55,840 bases of DNA from Anaerovirgula multivorans (GCF_900188145.1 NZ_FZOJ01000031.1:1-55840); one strand, 5' to 3'; counted from the first letter of the stretch, positions 42,720-53,068 are shown. Notes: a model not told the origin generated them from the letters alone. Program-made: numbers and translations.

Positions 42720-44162
42720 GTGAAGACCACAGCAAAGAGCAATTTTTATATAGATAGAAGACCATTAATCACATTATTTTTAATAGAATACAAGAATGCG
42801 ATTTTACTATTATTTTCCTTTTTTGTATTTTTTATATTTATTTCAAATGGAAATATTCCTCAAGATATGTCGATACAAGCATACCAGGCATTGGTTATAT
42901 TTTTATTTGCAAACTTTCTATGGATAACCAACGTCATTCCTCTTGCTATTACAAGCCTTATGGTTATGGGGCTTTTAGCCACCTTCAATGTCCTACCAGA
43001 TGAAAAAATATATTCTTTTTTTGGTAATAAGGCGTTGTTTTTTATTATAGGTGCATTTGTTATATCCGCTGGAATTTCTACTTCTGGGCTTAATAAAAGA
43101 ATAGCATATTATTTTTTGTCAAGGTTTGGAGATAAGCCCCATAAGTTAACACTTTCGATTTTTCTATTATCTGCTTTTTTAGCCCATGTTATGCCAGCAC
43201 ATGCGGTAGCAGCAATGCTTTTTCCGATACTAATGTCCATAAGTAAAAGGTTAGAGTTAGATAGTAGTTCTATATTAGGAAAATACATGTTTTTTGCATT
43301 GGCATGGGGCAGTGTGTTAGGTGGTGTTGTGACCTTTCTGGGTGGTGCAAGAAACCCTCTTGCCATAGGTATTCTGGAAGAAGCTACTGGCGAAAGCATT
43401 GGATTTTTGGAATGGATGATAGCAGTGGCACCACCTATCTATTTGATTATGATCATGGTTTCTATTTATCTTGCAAAACAAGTAAGTGTCTCAACAAGAG
43501 ATACAGAAATCTTAAAAGAACTGTTTTCAGAGACCGGAGAAAGAATGAGTAAAATTCATCTAAAAGAGATCAAAGCATTAATCATACTAGTAGGGACAAT
43601 TTATATGTGGATTTTTCATAGTAAAAGATTTGGAATTGCTAATGTAGCCCTTATTAGTGCAGCCTTGTTCTTTGTACTCAATGTCATAGATTGGGAAGAT
43701 GCAAAAAAAGAAATAAATTGGGGCGCAATCCTTATGTACGGTGGAGCAATTGCTCTAGGAAAAGCCTTAGAGGAAACCGGATTGCTAGAGTATATAAACC
43801 AAAACTATATTTCTAATATGAATTTTTCTACCTTAGGATTTATACTGGTTGTGTTTTCTATAAGCGTATTTCTTACTGAGGGGGTTTCCAATGCAGCGGT
43901 TGTGGTAATCTTACTTCCAGTAGTTATAAAAACAACAGCAGCTCTAGGCCTTCCCTCTACTTTAGCGGTATATTTAGTGGCATTACCCTCCGGGCTAGCT
44001 TTTATGTTTCCTATGAGTTCACCACCTAATGCGATAGCATTTTCTTCTGGATATATAAAATCCAGTGATACCCTGAAGATAGGGTTTGCTTTAAATATTA
44101 TATCTATAGCAATAGTTACTGTGTTTGCTTTAACCTACTGGCGTATAATTGGTGTTTATTAG
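42720..44162 (+). CDS. DASS/SLC13-type permease, probable sulfate uptake
   Basis: This 480-aa protein with about 11-12 membrane segments is a divalent anion symporter homologue. VMPAHAVAAMLFPI and TEGVSNAAVVVILLPV are its two inverted-repeat SNT-like motifs; GALFFIIGAFVISAGI-type segments precede. Position between sulfite reductase and APS kinase genes suggests sulfate or a related anion. GTG 42720 is chosen because AGGGGGGAT lies upstream. Confidence 0.82.
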   Translation: MKTTAKSNFYIDRRPLITLFLIEYKNAILLLFSFFVFFIFISNGNIPQDMSIQAYQALVIFLFANFLWITNVIPLAITSLMVMGLLATFNVLPDEKIYSFFGNKALFFIIGAFVISAGISTSGLNKRIAYYFLSRFGDKPHKLTLSIFLLSAFLAHVMPAHAVAAMLFPILMSISKRLELDSSSILGKYMFFALAWGSVLGGVVTFLGGARNPLAIGILEEATGESIGFLEWMIAVAPPIYLIMIMVSIYLAKQVSVSTRDTEILKELFSETGERMSKIHLKEIKALIILVGTIYMWIFHSKRFGIANVALISAALFFVLNVIDWEDAKKEINWGAILMYGGAIALGKALEETGLLEYINQNYISNMNFSTLGFILVVFSISVFLTEGVSNAAVVVILLPVVIKTTAALGLPSTLAVYLVALPSGLAFMFPMSSPPNAIAFSSGYIKSSDTLKIGFALNIISIAIVTVFALTYWRIIGVY

Positions 44163-44171
44163 GAGGTTATA

Positions 44172-44771
44172 ATGATGAGTGACAATAATATTGTTTGGCA
44201 CGATACTAATATAAAAAAAGAAGATCGTGAAGCTTTATTAAAACAAAAAGGAGTGGTACTTTGGTTTACCGGTTTATCTGGTTCTGGGAAATCTACAGTA
44301 GCTAATGCGGTAGAAAAGAAATTGTTTGAAGCAGGTAGAGCTACCTACTTACTAGATGGTGATAATATAAGGCACGGTTTAAACAAAGATTTGGGCTTCA
44401 ATACAAGAGACCGTATAGAAAATATAAGAAGAATTGCAGAAGTAAGCAAACTCTTTGTGGATGCCGGCATTATTACACTTAGTGCCTTTATTTCACCTTT
44501 TATAGAAGATAGAAATAATGTAAGGGGTCTGCTAAAAGATAGATATATTGAAATATTTGTTGATTGTTCTTTAAACGTATGTGAGGGTAGAGATCCTAAA
44601 GGACTCTACAAGAAAGCTAGAGCAAGAGAAATAAAAGACTTTACCGGGATAGATTCTCCTTATGAAAAACCTATCAATCCTGAAATTATAGTTCGTACCG
44701 ACATTCAAAGGGTTGACGAATGTGCAAGTGAAATAATCAAGTACTTAACTGTAAATGGATTTATCGGATAA
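44172..44771 (+). CDS. cysC: Adenylylsulfate kinase
   Basis: This 199-aa enzyme converts APS and ATP to PAPS. The P-loop is GLSGSGKST (about 34-42), then [29 protein letters not shown] and [23 protein letters not shown]. Full length and intact. With AprAB acting directly on APS, PAPS would be needed for something else or as an alternative route. AGGAGG precedes the ATG; 44175 is also possible. Confidence 0.95.
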   Translation: MMSDNNIVWHDTNIKKEDREALLKQKGVVLWFTGLSGSGKSTVANAVEKKLFEAGRATYLLDGDNIRHGLNKDLGFNTRDRIENIRRIAEVSKLFVDAGIITLSAFISPFIEDRNNVRGLLKDRYIEIFVDCSLNVCEGRDPKGLYKKARAREIKDFTGIDSPYEKPINPEIIVRTDIQRVDECASEIIKYLTVNGFIG

Positions 44772-44784
44772 AGGAGTGGTAGTT

Positions 44785-46473
44785 TTGAAATTTGATATAA
44801 AGATGATAGAAACAGATGTACTTATTATTGGTGGGGGAACCGCTGGTTGTTTCAGTGCACTTACCATTAGTGAAAATTCTAATTTAAAAGTTGTAATTAC
44901 AGATAAGGCCAATATAAAAAGGAGTGGTTGTTTAGCAGCGGGGGTCAATGCTATAAACGCCTATATTGGTAAAGGTGAGACTCCAGAATCCTTTGTAGAA
45001 TATGTAAAAAAGGATTCTGAAGGAATTATTCGTGAAGATTTGGTTTACAGTATAGCAAAAGGTCTTAATAAAGTAATGAAGCAGCTTGAAGATTTAGGAT
45101 TACCAATTTTGAAAGACGAAAATGGTGAGTATGTACAAAGGGGAAAGAGAAGTATAAAAATTAATGGTGAAAACATAAAACCTCTCCTTGCAGGAACGGT
45201 AACAGATAAAGACAATATCACTGTTTTAAATAATGTAAACATTGTAGACTATCTATTTAAAGATGGTGATGTCATTGGGGCTATAGGTTTTTCTCTAAAA
45301 GAAAATAAAATTTATGAAATCTATGCGAAAAAGACCATATGTGCAACCGGGGGAGCTTCAGGACTCTATAAACCAAACAATCCTATTTTTTCTAAACATA
45401 AAATGTGGTACAGTCCATTTAATACGGGAACCGGATACGCTATGGGTATTAGAGCGGGAGCTGAAATGACTTCTTTTGAAATGAGATTTATAGCCTTGAG
45501 GTGCAAAGATACGATAGCACCTACAGGTACTATTGCTCAAGGGATAAAAACAGTACAGATTAACGGAAAAGGTGAAGAGTATGTAGGAAAATACGGCAAA
45601 CCTACAACTCATATGAGACTTTACTCTACAGTGATGGAAAATCTTAAGGGCAATGGTCCTTGTTTTTTAAAAACAGAAGGAATTTCAGAAGAACAACAAG
45701 AGGAGTTATTTAAAGCCTACTTAAATATGGCTCCGGCCCAAACTTTAAAATGGTTAGAGGGGAATACTGGTCCAACTAGTCAAAATGTTGAAATTGAAGG
45801 AACCGAACCATATATTGTGGGAGGTCATACTGCCAGTGGTTATTGGATAGATAGTGATAGGAAAACCACTTTGAAAAATCTTTATGCAGTGGGAGATGTA
45901 GCGGGTGGAAGTCCTAAAAAATATGTGACCGGATGTTTTGTAGAAGGTGAAATAGCTGCTATGTCCATCATAAAGACAATAGAAGATGTAGCAATTATTA
46001 AGCTGGATAGTGAAGAAATAAGGGAAAAAATCACATATATATCTAGCTTTTTTAATAATCCTTCATCCCAACACAGTATCGAAGAAATTGAAATAGCTAT
46101 GCAAAAAATTATGGATGAATATGCAGGTGGTATATCAAAGGCTTATATGTATAACAAGACAAAATTAGAAATCGCAGCCAAACGTATTGAGGAACTTTTC
46201 GATATAGTAGATACATTAAAGGCCAATAGTTTATATGATTTGCTATCTATATTTGAGATTATCGATCGGTTATATGTATGCAAAGTATTGATTAAACACT
46301 TAGAATCTAGAAAAGAAACGAGATGGAGATGTTACCAAGAGAATACTGATTTCCCTGAGAAAGATGATGAAAACTGGATGAAATATATTAATTCAGTATA
46401 TAAAAATGGTAATGTAGAAATTTTATTTAGACAATTAGTTGGGAGGGACAAAATTTATGAGCATACGAATTGA
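44785..46473 (+). CDS. aprA: APS reductase alpha subunit (AprA-like flavoprotein)
   Basis: This 562-aa FAD protein of the fumarate reductase class reduces APS to sulfite and AMP with AprB. FAD motif: ETDVLIIGGGTAGCFSAL; active-site region GCLAAGVNAINAYIG and GPTSQNVEI. It is shorter than the about 650-aa AprA of sulfate reducers. TTG 44785 follows AAAGGAGTGG and is preferred to the ATG at 44755, which lies inside cysC. It overlaps the ferredoxin gene by 17 bp. Confidence 0.85.
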   Translation: MKFDIKMIETDVLIIGGGTAGCFSALTISENSNLKVVITDKANIKRSGCLAAGVNAINAYIGKGETPESFVEYVKKDSEGIIREDLVYSIAKGLNKVMKQLEDLGLPILKDENGEYVQRGKRSIKINGENIKPLLAGTVTDKDNITVLNNVNIVDYLFKDGDVIGAIGFSLKENKIYEIYAKKTICATGGASGLYKPNNPIFSKHKMWYSPFNTGTGYAMGIRAGAEMTSFEMRFIALRCKDTIAPTGTIAQGIKTVQINGKGEEYVGKYGKPTTHMRLYSTVMENLKGNGPCFLKTEGISEEQQEELFKAYLNMAPAQTLKWLEGNTGPTSQNVEIEGTEPYIVGGHTASGYWIDSDRKTTLKNLYAVGDVAGGSPKKYVTGCFVEGEIAAMSIIKTIEDVAIIKLDSEEIREKITYISSFFNNPSSQHSIEEIEIAMQKIMDEYAGGISKAYMYNKTKLEIAAKRIEELFDIVDTLKANSLYDLLSIFEIIDRLYVCKVLIKHLESRKETRWRCYQENTDFPEKDDENWMKYINSVYKNGNVEILFRQLVGRDKIYEHTN

Positions 46474-46771
46474 TAAAAATAAATGTATCTCGTGTGGTAA
46501 GTGTTGTAATGTTTGTCCTGGTAATCTAATTGATAAAGATGATGAAAATAAAGCTTTTATAAAATATTCACAAGAATGTTGGGGATGTACTGCTTGTCTA
46601 AAAGAGTGTCCGGCACAAGCTATCAAATATTATTTAGCAGCAGATATAGGTGGTAAAGGTGGATACCTATATAGTAAAAATCATGGAGATTACATGGACT
46701 GGTATGTGGTAAGCTCTGATAATAGAAAGTATCATATAAAAATTAATAAGAAAGATTCTAATGCGTATTAG
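46457..46771 (+). CDS. aprB: APS reductase beta subunit (two [4Fe-4S] ferredoxin)
   Basis: This 104-aa ferredoxin holds two cluster motifs: CISCGKCCNVCP and CWGCTACLKECP, then a beta-rich tail (YYLAADIGGKGGYLYSK) that in AprB wraps around AprA. It passes electrons to the AprA flavin. The ATG at 46457 has GGGAGGG upstream, 7 bp away. Confidence 0.9.
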   Translation: MSIRIDKNKCISCGKCCNVCPGNLIDKDDENKAFIKYSQECWGCTACLKECPAQAIKYYLAADIGGKGGYLYSKNHGDYMDWYVVSSDNRKYHIKINKKDSNAY

Positions 46772-46783
46772 AGGGGGATGAAA

Positions 46784-47665
46784 ATGGATCATTTAACGAA
46801 ACTAGAAAATAAGTCCATCCATATTTTAAGAGAAGCTTATGCAAATTTTAAAGATTTAGGTATGCTTTGGTCAATAGGTAAAGATAGTACTGTACTGGTA
46901 CATCTGGCAAGAAAGGCTTTTTTTGGTCACGTTCCATTTCCACTAGTTCATATAGATACTCATTATAAGATACCAGAAATGATTGAGTATAGAGATAATT
47001 ATGCAAAAAAATGGAAACTTGATATGATTTATGGACAAAACATTGAAGCTTTGGCATCTAAAAATACTTTTCCTCATGGAAACTGCAGTAGATTAGAATG
47101 TTGTAAATTATTAAAGACAGAAGCACTAAGAGCTACATTGAATGGAACAGGTCCAAGATTTAGATTAAATCATGAAACAGGCAAATACGAGCCAGAAAAG
47201 AATCCAACGGCTTTCACAGGAGTCATAGTTGGTGTCCGTTCCGATGAAGAAGGGTCAAGATCTAAGGAAAGATATTTTTCTCCTAGAAATCAAAAAAATG
47301 ACTGGAATATTGGAGAGCAGCCTCCAGAGTTTTGGAACCAATATAAGACAGACTTTGCCCCCGGTACCCATGTAAGAATACATCCTCTTCTTGATTGGAC
47401 AGAATTAGATCTTTGGGAATATATTTTACGGGAAAAGATTCCAATGGTATCTTTATATTTTGACAAAGGAGAAGGAAAGCGATATAGATCACTGGGATGT
47501 GGTCCATGTACTCAACCGGTAGAGTCAACTGCCAGTACAGTAGAAGAAATTGTAGAGGAATTAAGAACAGGTAAATTTTCTAATATTGCTGAGAGAAGTG
47601 GAAGAGCACAGGATAAAGAAGACGGCGGAGGCTTAGAGGAATTAAGAAAAGCTGGATATATGTAA
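46784..47665 (+). CDS. cysD: Sulfate adenylyltransferase subunit 2
   Basis: This 293-aa PP-loop ATPase makes APS from sulfate and ATP with Cys[16 protein letters not shown] is the PP-loop and [18 protein letters not shown] is the CysD signature. The ATG at 46784 is preferred over 46778, which is inside the GAGGGGG site. A dispersed repeat occupies the gap before cysN. Confidence 0.95.
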   Translation: MDHLTKLENKSIHILREAYANFKDLGMLWSIGKDSTVLVHLARKAFFGHVPFPLVHIDTHYKIPEMIEYRDNYAKKWKLDMIYGQNIEALASKNTFPHGNCSRLECCKLLKTEALRATLNGTGPRFRLNHETGKYEPEKNPTAFTGVIVGVRSDEEGSRSKERYFSPRNQKNDWNIGEQPPEFWNQYKTDFAPGTHVRIHPLLDWTELDLWEYILREKIPMVSLYFDKGEGKRYRSLGCGPCTQPVESTASTVEEIVEELRTGKFSNIAERSGRAQDKEDGGGLEELRKAGYM

Positions 47666-47822
47666 ATGCAACAAGAGTGTGCGATAAGTGCGGCAAGCGG
47701 AGCCATGAGGGAGCCATGGGGACGGTTCGTCTGTCTTGCCGGCAAAGCCGGCAACCGTAGGGAAGACTGAGGAACCGTCCCCGTGGCGTAGCGGATATTA
47801 CATGAAAAATAGCAAATAATAG
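47666..47822. repeat. Dispersed hairpin repeat between cysD and cysN
   Basis: CATGGGGACGGTTC (47715-47728) is exactly inverted at GAACCGTCCCCGTG (47772-47785, one G·T), and between them TGCCGGC/GCCGGCA and TCTTG/AAGA segments pair, giving a long hairpin. The region is GC-rich unlike its surroundings. Related copies occur at 37655-37745, and a partial one at about 50114-50140. Confidence 0.75.
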
Positions 47823-47837
47823 CAAGGGATGGGATTG

Positions 47838-49697
47838 ATGATGAACAATAATTTAAATAAGAATCAATTGTCAGTGATAAAATCTCAACAGTCAAATATT
47901 AACGAAAATATGAATATTGTTATAGTAGGACATGTAGATCATGGGAAAAGCACTATTATTGGAAGGCTTTTAGCTGATACCAATTCATTACCAGAAGGAA
48001 AATTAGAACAAGTAAAGGAAACCTGTAGAAAAAATGCAAAGCCATTTGAATATGCTTTTCTATTAGATGCTTTAAAGGATGAGCAAGCACAGGGAATTAC
48101 AATAGATGCTGCCAGGGTATTTTTTAAAACCCAAAAAAGAAAATATATTATTATAGATGCCCCTGGACATATTGAATTCCTAAAAAATATGGTTACCGGT
48201 GCAGCAAGAGCAGAAGCTGCTTTACTGGTAATAGATGCAAAGGAAGGGGTAAGGGAAAACTCCAAAAGACATGGCTATCTATTATCTATGCTAGGAATAA
48301 AACAAGTTGTTGTTCTGATAAACAAAATGGATCTTGTGGAGTACAAGAAAGAAAGGTATGAAGAAATTGTAGAAGAATATAAAGCTTTTCTCTCGGAAAT
48401 TGGAGTAGAAGCAGAATCTTTTATTCCTATTAGTGGTTTCATGGGAGAAAACATCACTTCAAGTTCTGACAAAATGCCATGGTATAGTGGAATGACGGTA
48501 TTAGAAAAATTAGATAAGTTAGAAAATAAAAAGGATGTTAAAAACCAAATATTTAGAATGCCTGTACAAGGAGTATATAAATTTACCGCCGGGGGAGACG
48601 ACAGAAGAATTGTGGCGGGAACCATTGACACAGGCAAAGTAAAAGTGGGAGATGAAGTGATTTTTTATCCTAGTGGTAAAAAATCAAAAGTAAAATCTAT
48701 AGAGAGATTTCATGCTCCAAATATGGATGAGGATACAGTCGGAAGTGCAACAGGATTTACCCTTGAAGAGCAGATATATATTACTAGAGGGGAATTAGCC
48801 TGTATAGCAGGAGAAAATAAGCCGGAGGTTTCCACCCAGATAAAAACAAAACTATTTTGGTTAGGAAGAGAAGATTTAAATAACACTAGAGACTATTATT
48901 TAAAAATAGGAACACAAAAGGTGAAAGCACAACTTGAAGAGGTAGTAACTGTTCTTGATGCCTCCACTTTATCTAATACAGAAAGACAGTATGTACAAAG
49001 ACATGAAGTAGCAGAAGTGGTTTTTAAATTAGAAAAAGCTATTGCATTTGATAAGGCAGAAAACTCAACAGAAACCTCAAAATTTGTCCTTATTGACAAC
49101 TACGAAATATCTGGTGGGGGGATTATTGTAGACAGCTTAGAGAATGAGGAGATTTGGTTAAGTCAAAGAATTAATGAAAGAAAGATAAAGTGGAAGGAAA
49201 ATGCTGTTACAAGGAAAGAAAGAGCTAGTCGATTTGTACAAAGACCTATAATGGTTTTGATCTCTGGTGAAAAAGGTTTAGACAAGAAGGATATTGCAAC
49301 CTATATTGAAAGGGGACTTTTTACGGAGGGAAGAAATGTCTATTATTTTGATAGCGAAAGTACCTTTTTGGGAACGGATGCAGAAATAGAACAAGAAAAT
49401 TCTATAGAAAATAGAAAAAAACAGTTTCAACAGTTTGCTGAAGTATCGAATTTATTGCTGAATGCAGGGAATATACTTATAACAGCTATAGAAGATATAC
49501 AAGAAGAAGATATAAATACTATAAATAGGATAGTGAATTCGGAAAATCTAAAACTAGTATGGGTAGGAGGTACAGAGGATTATTTCCTTCCTATAGATGT
49601 AAATATAGAAGAAAATGAAACGAAAGAAAGAATATATCTAAAAATAAAAAAAATGTTGATAGATACTAGAGTTATTTTTGAGCCACAAGGATTATAA
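47838..49697 (+). CDS. cysN: Sulfate adenylyltransferase subunit 1 with degenerate APS-kinase domain
   Basis: This 619-aa protein carries the CysN GTPase that drives APS formation: G1 [11 protein letters not shown]3 DAPGH, G4 NKMD, then EF-Tu-like beta barrels. The last about 150 residues (about 469-619) resemble CysC ([20 protein letters not shown], then [20 protein letters not shown]), as in bifunctional CysNC, but the P-loop reads [10 protein letters not shown] and the DGDN box DSES, so that part cannot bind ATP normally. A separate intact CysC is in the operon. ATG 47838 or 47841 fits the AAGGGA site better than 47829. Confidence 0.92.
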   Translation: MMNNNLNKNQLSVIKSQQSNINENMNIVIVGHVDHGKSTIIGRLLADTNSLPEGKLEQVKETCRKNAKPFEYAFLLDALKDEQAQGITIDAARVFFKTQKRKYIIIDAPGHIEFLKNMVTGAARAEAALLVIDAKEGVRENSKRHGYLLSMLGIKQVVVLINKMDLVEYKKERYEEIVEEYKAFLSEIGVEAESFIPISGFMGENITSSSDKMPWYSGMTVLEKLDKLENKKDVKNQIFRMPVQGVYKFTAGGDDRRIVAGTIDTGKVKVGDEVIFYPSGKKSKVKSIERFHAPNMDEDTVGSATGFTLEEQIYITRGELACIAGENKPEVSTQIKTKLFWLGREDLNNTRDYYLKIGTQKVKAQLEEVVTVLDASTLSNTERQYVQRHEVAEVVFKLEKAIAFDKAENSTETSKFVLIDNYEISGGGIIVDSLENEEIWLSQRINERKIKWKENAVTRKERASRFVQRPIMVLISGEKGLDKKDIATYIERGLFTEGRNVYYFDSESTFLGTDAEIEQENSIENRKKQFQQFAEVSNLLLNAGNILITAIEDIQEEDINTINRIVNSENLKLVWVGGTEDYFLPIDVNIEENETKERIYLKIKKMLIDTRVIFEPQGL

Positions 49698-49880
49698 AAG
49701 ATGAAAGCCTCGAGAGTAAAAAATATGTTAAAGTATCCTTATGTTTTCTGCTGTAACTCTTTTAGAGTGAGTAAGTAATAGTTTATTTTCCTTAAAACAT
49801 AGTTTGTCAGTTATCAATTTATGCTAGAATAGCATAGGAACAATGGAAAGAGTGGGTTTTACAGAAGGAGGGTTAATAAC

Positions 49881-50192
49881 ATGATACAAGAAAAATGTAA
49901 TAAATTAAGGGAAAACATAAAAAGGCTTGAAAGTGTAGCAGTTGCTTTTTCGGGAGGAGTAGATAGCACTTTTTTATTAAAGATAGCACAAGAGGCATTA
50001 AGAGAAAAAGTAATTGCAGTTACTGCTAGATCCTCTACATTTCCAGAAAGGGAGTTTAATGAAGCCAAAAGGTATGCACAAAGTATAGGAGTAAAACATA
50101 TTGCTATGAGAAGTCATGGGGACATTTCGTTTGTCTTATTTTATGTTGCTATTGACAAAATGCACAAACATATTTGGGAAATTAGTGCATAG
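49881..50192 (+). pseudogene. larE: Truncated LarE-like ATP-dependent sulfur transferase
   Basis: The first about 75 residues match LarE: IQEKCNKLRENIKRLESVAV, PP-loop AFSGGVDSTFLL, ARSSTFPEREFNEA. LarE is about 270 aa and sacrifices a Cys sulfur for the nickel-pincer cofactor. From about 50114 the sequence becomes that of the GGGGAC repeat family (CATGGGGACATTTCG), and the frame ends in unrelated residues. The gene was thus cut at a repeat. AGGAGGG precedes the ATG. Confidence 0.75.
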
Positions 50193-50303
50193 ACGTAAAA
50201 ATAACACTATGATATAGTTTAATAATCAAATAATTCTGAGAAATGAAACGTTTTTATATCAACATCAATATTTTGTTTTAAAATTTTATATTTTAGTGGC
50301 AAA

Positions 50304-50339
50304 GGCGTCACTGACATGAAAATGTCCGTGGCGTTTTTT
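50304..50339 (+). terminator. Terminator-like hairpin in the ADH leader
   Basis: GGCGTCACTGACAT and ATGTCCGTGGCG form an imperfect stem around GAAA, followed by TTTTTT. It ends 30 bp before the Fe-ADH start, so it may be an attenuator or the end of the upstream transcript. Confidence 0.65.
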
Positions 50340-50369
50340 GTGTTTTTGAAAAAGAAAGGGGAGTTTCTA

Positions 50370-51524
50370 GTGTTAGAAAAAGTCAATCAAGTTCCGATAA
50401 AATTTGTTTTTGGAAAAGGAAGTTTGAAAAATATTGGAGTATTAACAAAGTCCTATGGGAAACGTGCGTTTGTTGTTACGGGACGTAGTAGCACTAAAAA
50501 GACTGGGGTGCTTGATCGTGTGATTGGATATCTAAAGGAGAAGGATATAGATACGGTTGTGTTTGATGAAGTAGAATCCAATCCCCTCACTACTACAGTA
50601 AAAAGAGCAGCGAGTCTATTAAAAGAACATGAATGTGATGTGGTAATCGGCTTAGGGGGAGGTAGTTCTATGGATGCTGCTAAATGTATTGCTTTTTCTG
50701 CCGTTAATGAAGGAGATATTTCCGATTATATTTTTGGCAAAGAAGGCAAAAATGCCCTTCCTATCATTGCTATTACTACAACAGCTGGAACAGGGAGTGA
50801 AGGAGACAGTTTAGCAGTTTTGACGAATCCTGAGACCAAAGATAAAAAATCATTAAAAAGTCCATATATTTATCCAAAAGTATCCATTATTGATCCAGAG
50901 TTGATGATGACATTACCTTCTTCCATGATTGCTGCTACAGGATTTGATGCGTTATCTCATTCGGTTGAAGCATTTTTAGCAAAAAATAGCAGATCTGATA
51001 TAGAGGAAATGGCGTTAGAAGCGATAGGATTACTGTTCAAATTTTTACCAAAGGTTTATAAAAATTCAACAGATACTGAAAGCTGGGAAAAGGTGGCTTA
51101 TGCCAATACGATAGGAGGGATTGTCATTGACCAGGCAGGGGTGGTACTACCCCATGGTATGGAACATCCTGTCAGCGGTCTACTTAATGCTACCCATGGA
51201 GAGGGATTGGCAGCATTATTTCCGAAAATATTAGAATTTTCTTATAAAGGCTGCCAAGAAAAATTTCTAAGGATGGCCAAAGTAATAGGTATTGAGGAGC
51301 AAGGATTGACAAAAGAAGAAGCGGCACTGCAATGTGTTAAAGCTTTTGAAAAATTGTTGAAGGCGCTGGATTTACAGGTGACACTAAGTCAATTGGGAGT
51401 AAAGGAAACCCATGTAGATTGGTTGGTGGAAAATGCAATGAAAACAATGACTTATGCAATCTCTAATCATCCGATTCCCTGTAAAGAAAAATCTTTAAAA
51501 GAATTATATGTGGCATGTTTATAG
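50370..51524 (+). CDS. Iron-containing alcohol dehydrogenase (possible 4-hydroxybutyrate dehydrogenase)
   Basis: This 384-aa group III dehydrogenase has the NAD motif GLGGGSSMDAAK, the metal ligands in GFDALSHSVEAF, PHGMEHPVSG and ATHGEG. With the aminotransferase and permease next to it, it may reduce succinic semialdehyde to 4-hydroxybutyrate, as in Clostridium aminobutyricum, but family members vary. GTG 50370 follows AAAGGGGAG; upstream codons pass through the hairpin and are rejected. Confidence 0.85.
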   Translation: MLEKVNQVPIKFVFGKGSLKNIGVLTKSYGKRAFVVTGRSSTKKTGVLDRVIGYLKEKDIDTVVFDEVESNPLTTTVKRAASLLKEHECDVVIGLGGGSSMDAAKCIAFSAVNEGDISDYIFGKEGKNALPIIAITTTAGTGSEGDSLAVLTNPETKDKKSLKSPYIYPKVSIIDPELMMTLPSSMIAATGFDALSHSVEAFLAKNSRSDIEEMALEAIGLLFKFLPKVYKNSTDTESWEKVAYANTIGGIVIDQAGVVLPHGMEHPVSGLLNATHGEGLAALFPKILEFSYKGCQEKFLRMAKVIGIEEQGLTKEEAALQCVKAFEKLLKALDLQVTLSQLGVKETHVDWLVENAMKTMTYAISNHPIPCKEKSLKELYVACL

Positions 51525-51620
51525 ATTTTCAACAAAAGGCAGGAAATTCTAAAAATAGAAATCATGTTATTATTAATTATTATTTTTCAATAAAACTATA
51601 ATGTATAAGGAGGAGAGGTT

Positions 51621-53030
51621 ATGAAAAACAAGGAGGAGACTTTTAGTAGAGTATTATCTCAAAAAGATGTAATGGCATTATCCTTTGGTGCCATGATTGG
51701 ATGGGGCTGGGTTGTATTAGCAGGAGAATGGATCCATAAGGCAGGAACCTTAGGGGCCATGACTGCATTTTTGCTGGGTGGAGTAATGGTCTTGTTTGTT
51801 GGTCTTACTTATGCAGAACTAACGGCTGCTATGCCGAAATGTGGCGGAGAGCATGTCTTTAGTCAACGTGCTTTGGGAAAAAATGCTTCCTTCATTTGTA
51901 CGTGGGCCATTATTCTAGGGTATATTTCGGTAGTTGCCTTTGAGGCGGTTGCTTTTCCCACAGTAGTTGAATACTTATTTCCTAACTATCTTCAAGTGAA
52001 AATGTATACAGTGGCAGGATATGATGTGTATTTGACCTGGGTATTGGTGGGGGTTATTAGTTCTATTGCAATCACAGTTTTGAACTATTATGGGGTCAAA
52101 CCAGTGGCAGTAATGCAAGGAGCGGTTACGATAATGGTGGCTGTTGTAGGTCTGTCCTTCTTCGGAGGATCACTGGTTAATGGAAATAGCCAGTATGTAC
52201 AACCACTTTTTATTGATGGAATGAAGGGGATTTTAGCGGTTGCTATTATGACACCTTTTATGTTTGTAGGATTTGATGTAATTCCTCAAGCAGCAGAAGA
52301 AATTGATATGCCCTTTGAAAAAATTGGTAAGATACTGATTTTATCAGTGGTCATGGCGATTGGCTGGTATGTGATGATTATTTTAGGGATTTCATTGTCT
52401 CTACCGAAACAAGCATTAGAAGCCTCCACTATACCTGCTGCTGATGGGATGCAGGCGGTTTTCTTTAATAGTTCTTTAGCGTCAAAAGCAATGGTTATTG
52501 CAGGGATTGGAGGAATAATAACCAGCTGGAATTCCTTCTTTGTAGGTGGTAGTAGAGCCATTTATGCATTAGCTCATTCCAAACAATTACCAGCTTTTTT
52601 AGGAGAATTGCATCCAAAATATAAAACACCTACTAATGCTATTTTGTTAATTGGAATTCTTTCTTCCTTTGCACCTTTACTGGGAAGACGTATGTTGGTT
52701 TGGTTAGTAGATGCTGGTGGCTTAACAATTGTTGTAGCTTATTTTATGGTAGCTTTATCCTTCTTAGTATTACGTTGCAAAGAACCAAATATGCCAAGAC
52801 CATATAAAGTAAAAAACGGAAAAGCTGTAGGGTTTATAGCAGTAGTATTAAGTTTAGGAATGATGGTTCTATATCTACCTGGAGCACCAGCAGCTCTTAT
52901 TTGGCCATATGAATGGATGATCGTTCTTGGATGGACAGTGTTAGGTGTAATCTTCTATGTTTGGGCTAAATTATCCTATACTGAAGTTTCTCTCAAGGAA
53001 TCTCCAATAGAAGCAGAAGAAAGTATTTAG
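51621..53030 (+). CDS. APC family amino acid permease
   Basis: This 469-aa protein has about 12 membrane segments. MALSFGAMIGWGWVVLAGEW is the first-segment APC signature, PKCGGEHVF the first loop, and GFDVIPQAAEEI the sixth segment region. It probably brings in the amine or amino acid used by the aminotransferase. AAGGAGGAG precedes the ATG. It lies 97 bp after the dehydrogenase. Confidence 0.9.
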   Translation: MKNKEETFSRVLSQKDVMALSFGAMIGWGWVVLAGEWIHKAGTLGAMTAFLLGGVMVLFVGLTYAELTAAMPKCGGEHVFSQRALGKNASFICTWAIILGYISVVAFEAVAFPTVVEYLFPNYLQVKMYTVAGYDVYLTWVLVGVISSIAITVLNYYGVKPVAVMQGAVTIMVAVVGLSFFGGSLVNGNSQYVQPLFIDGMKGILAVAIMTPFMFVGFDVIPQAAEEIDMPFEKIGKILILSVVMAIGWYVMIILGISLSLPKQALEASTIPAADGMQAVFFNSSLASKAMVIAGIGGIITSWNSFFVGGSRAIYALAHSKQLPAFLGELHPKYKTPTNAILLIGILSSFAPLLGRRMLVWLVDAGGLTIVVAYFMVALSFLVLRCKEPNMPRPYKVKNGKAVGFIAVVLSLGMMVLYLPGAPAALIWPYEWMIVLGWTVLGVIFYVWAKLSYTEVSLKESPIEAEESI

Positions 53031-53068
53031 CAATTTATATATGTATATAGAAAATGGAGGGGAACAAA

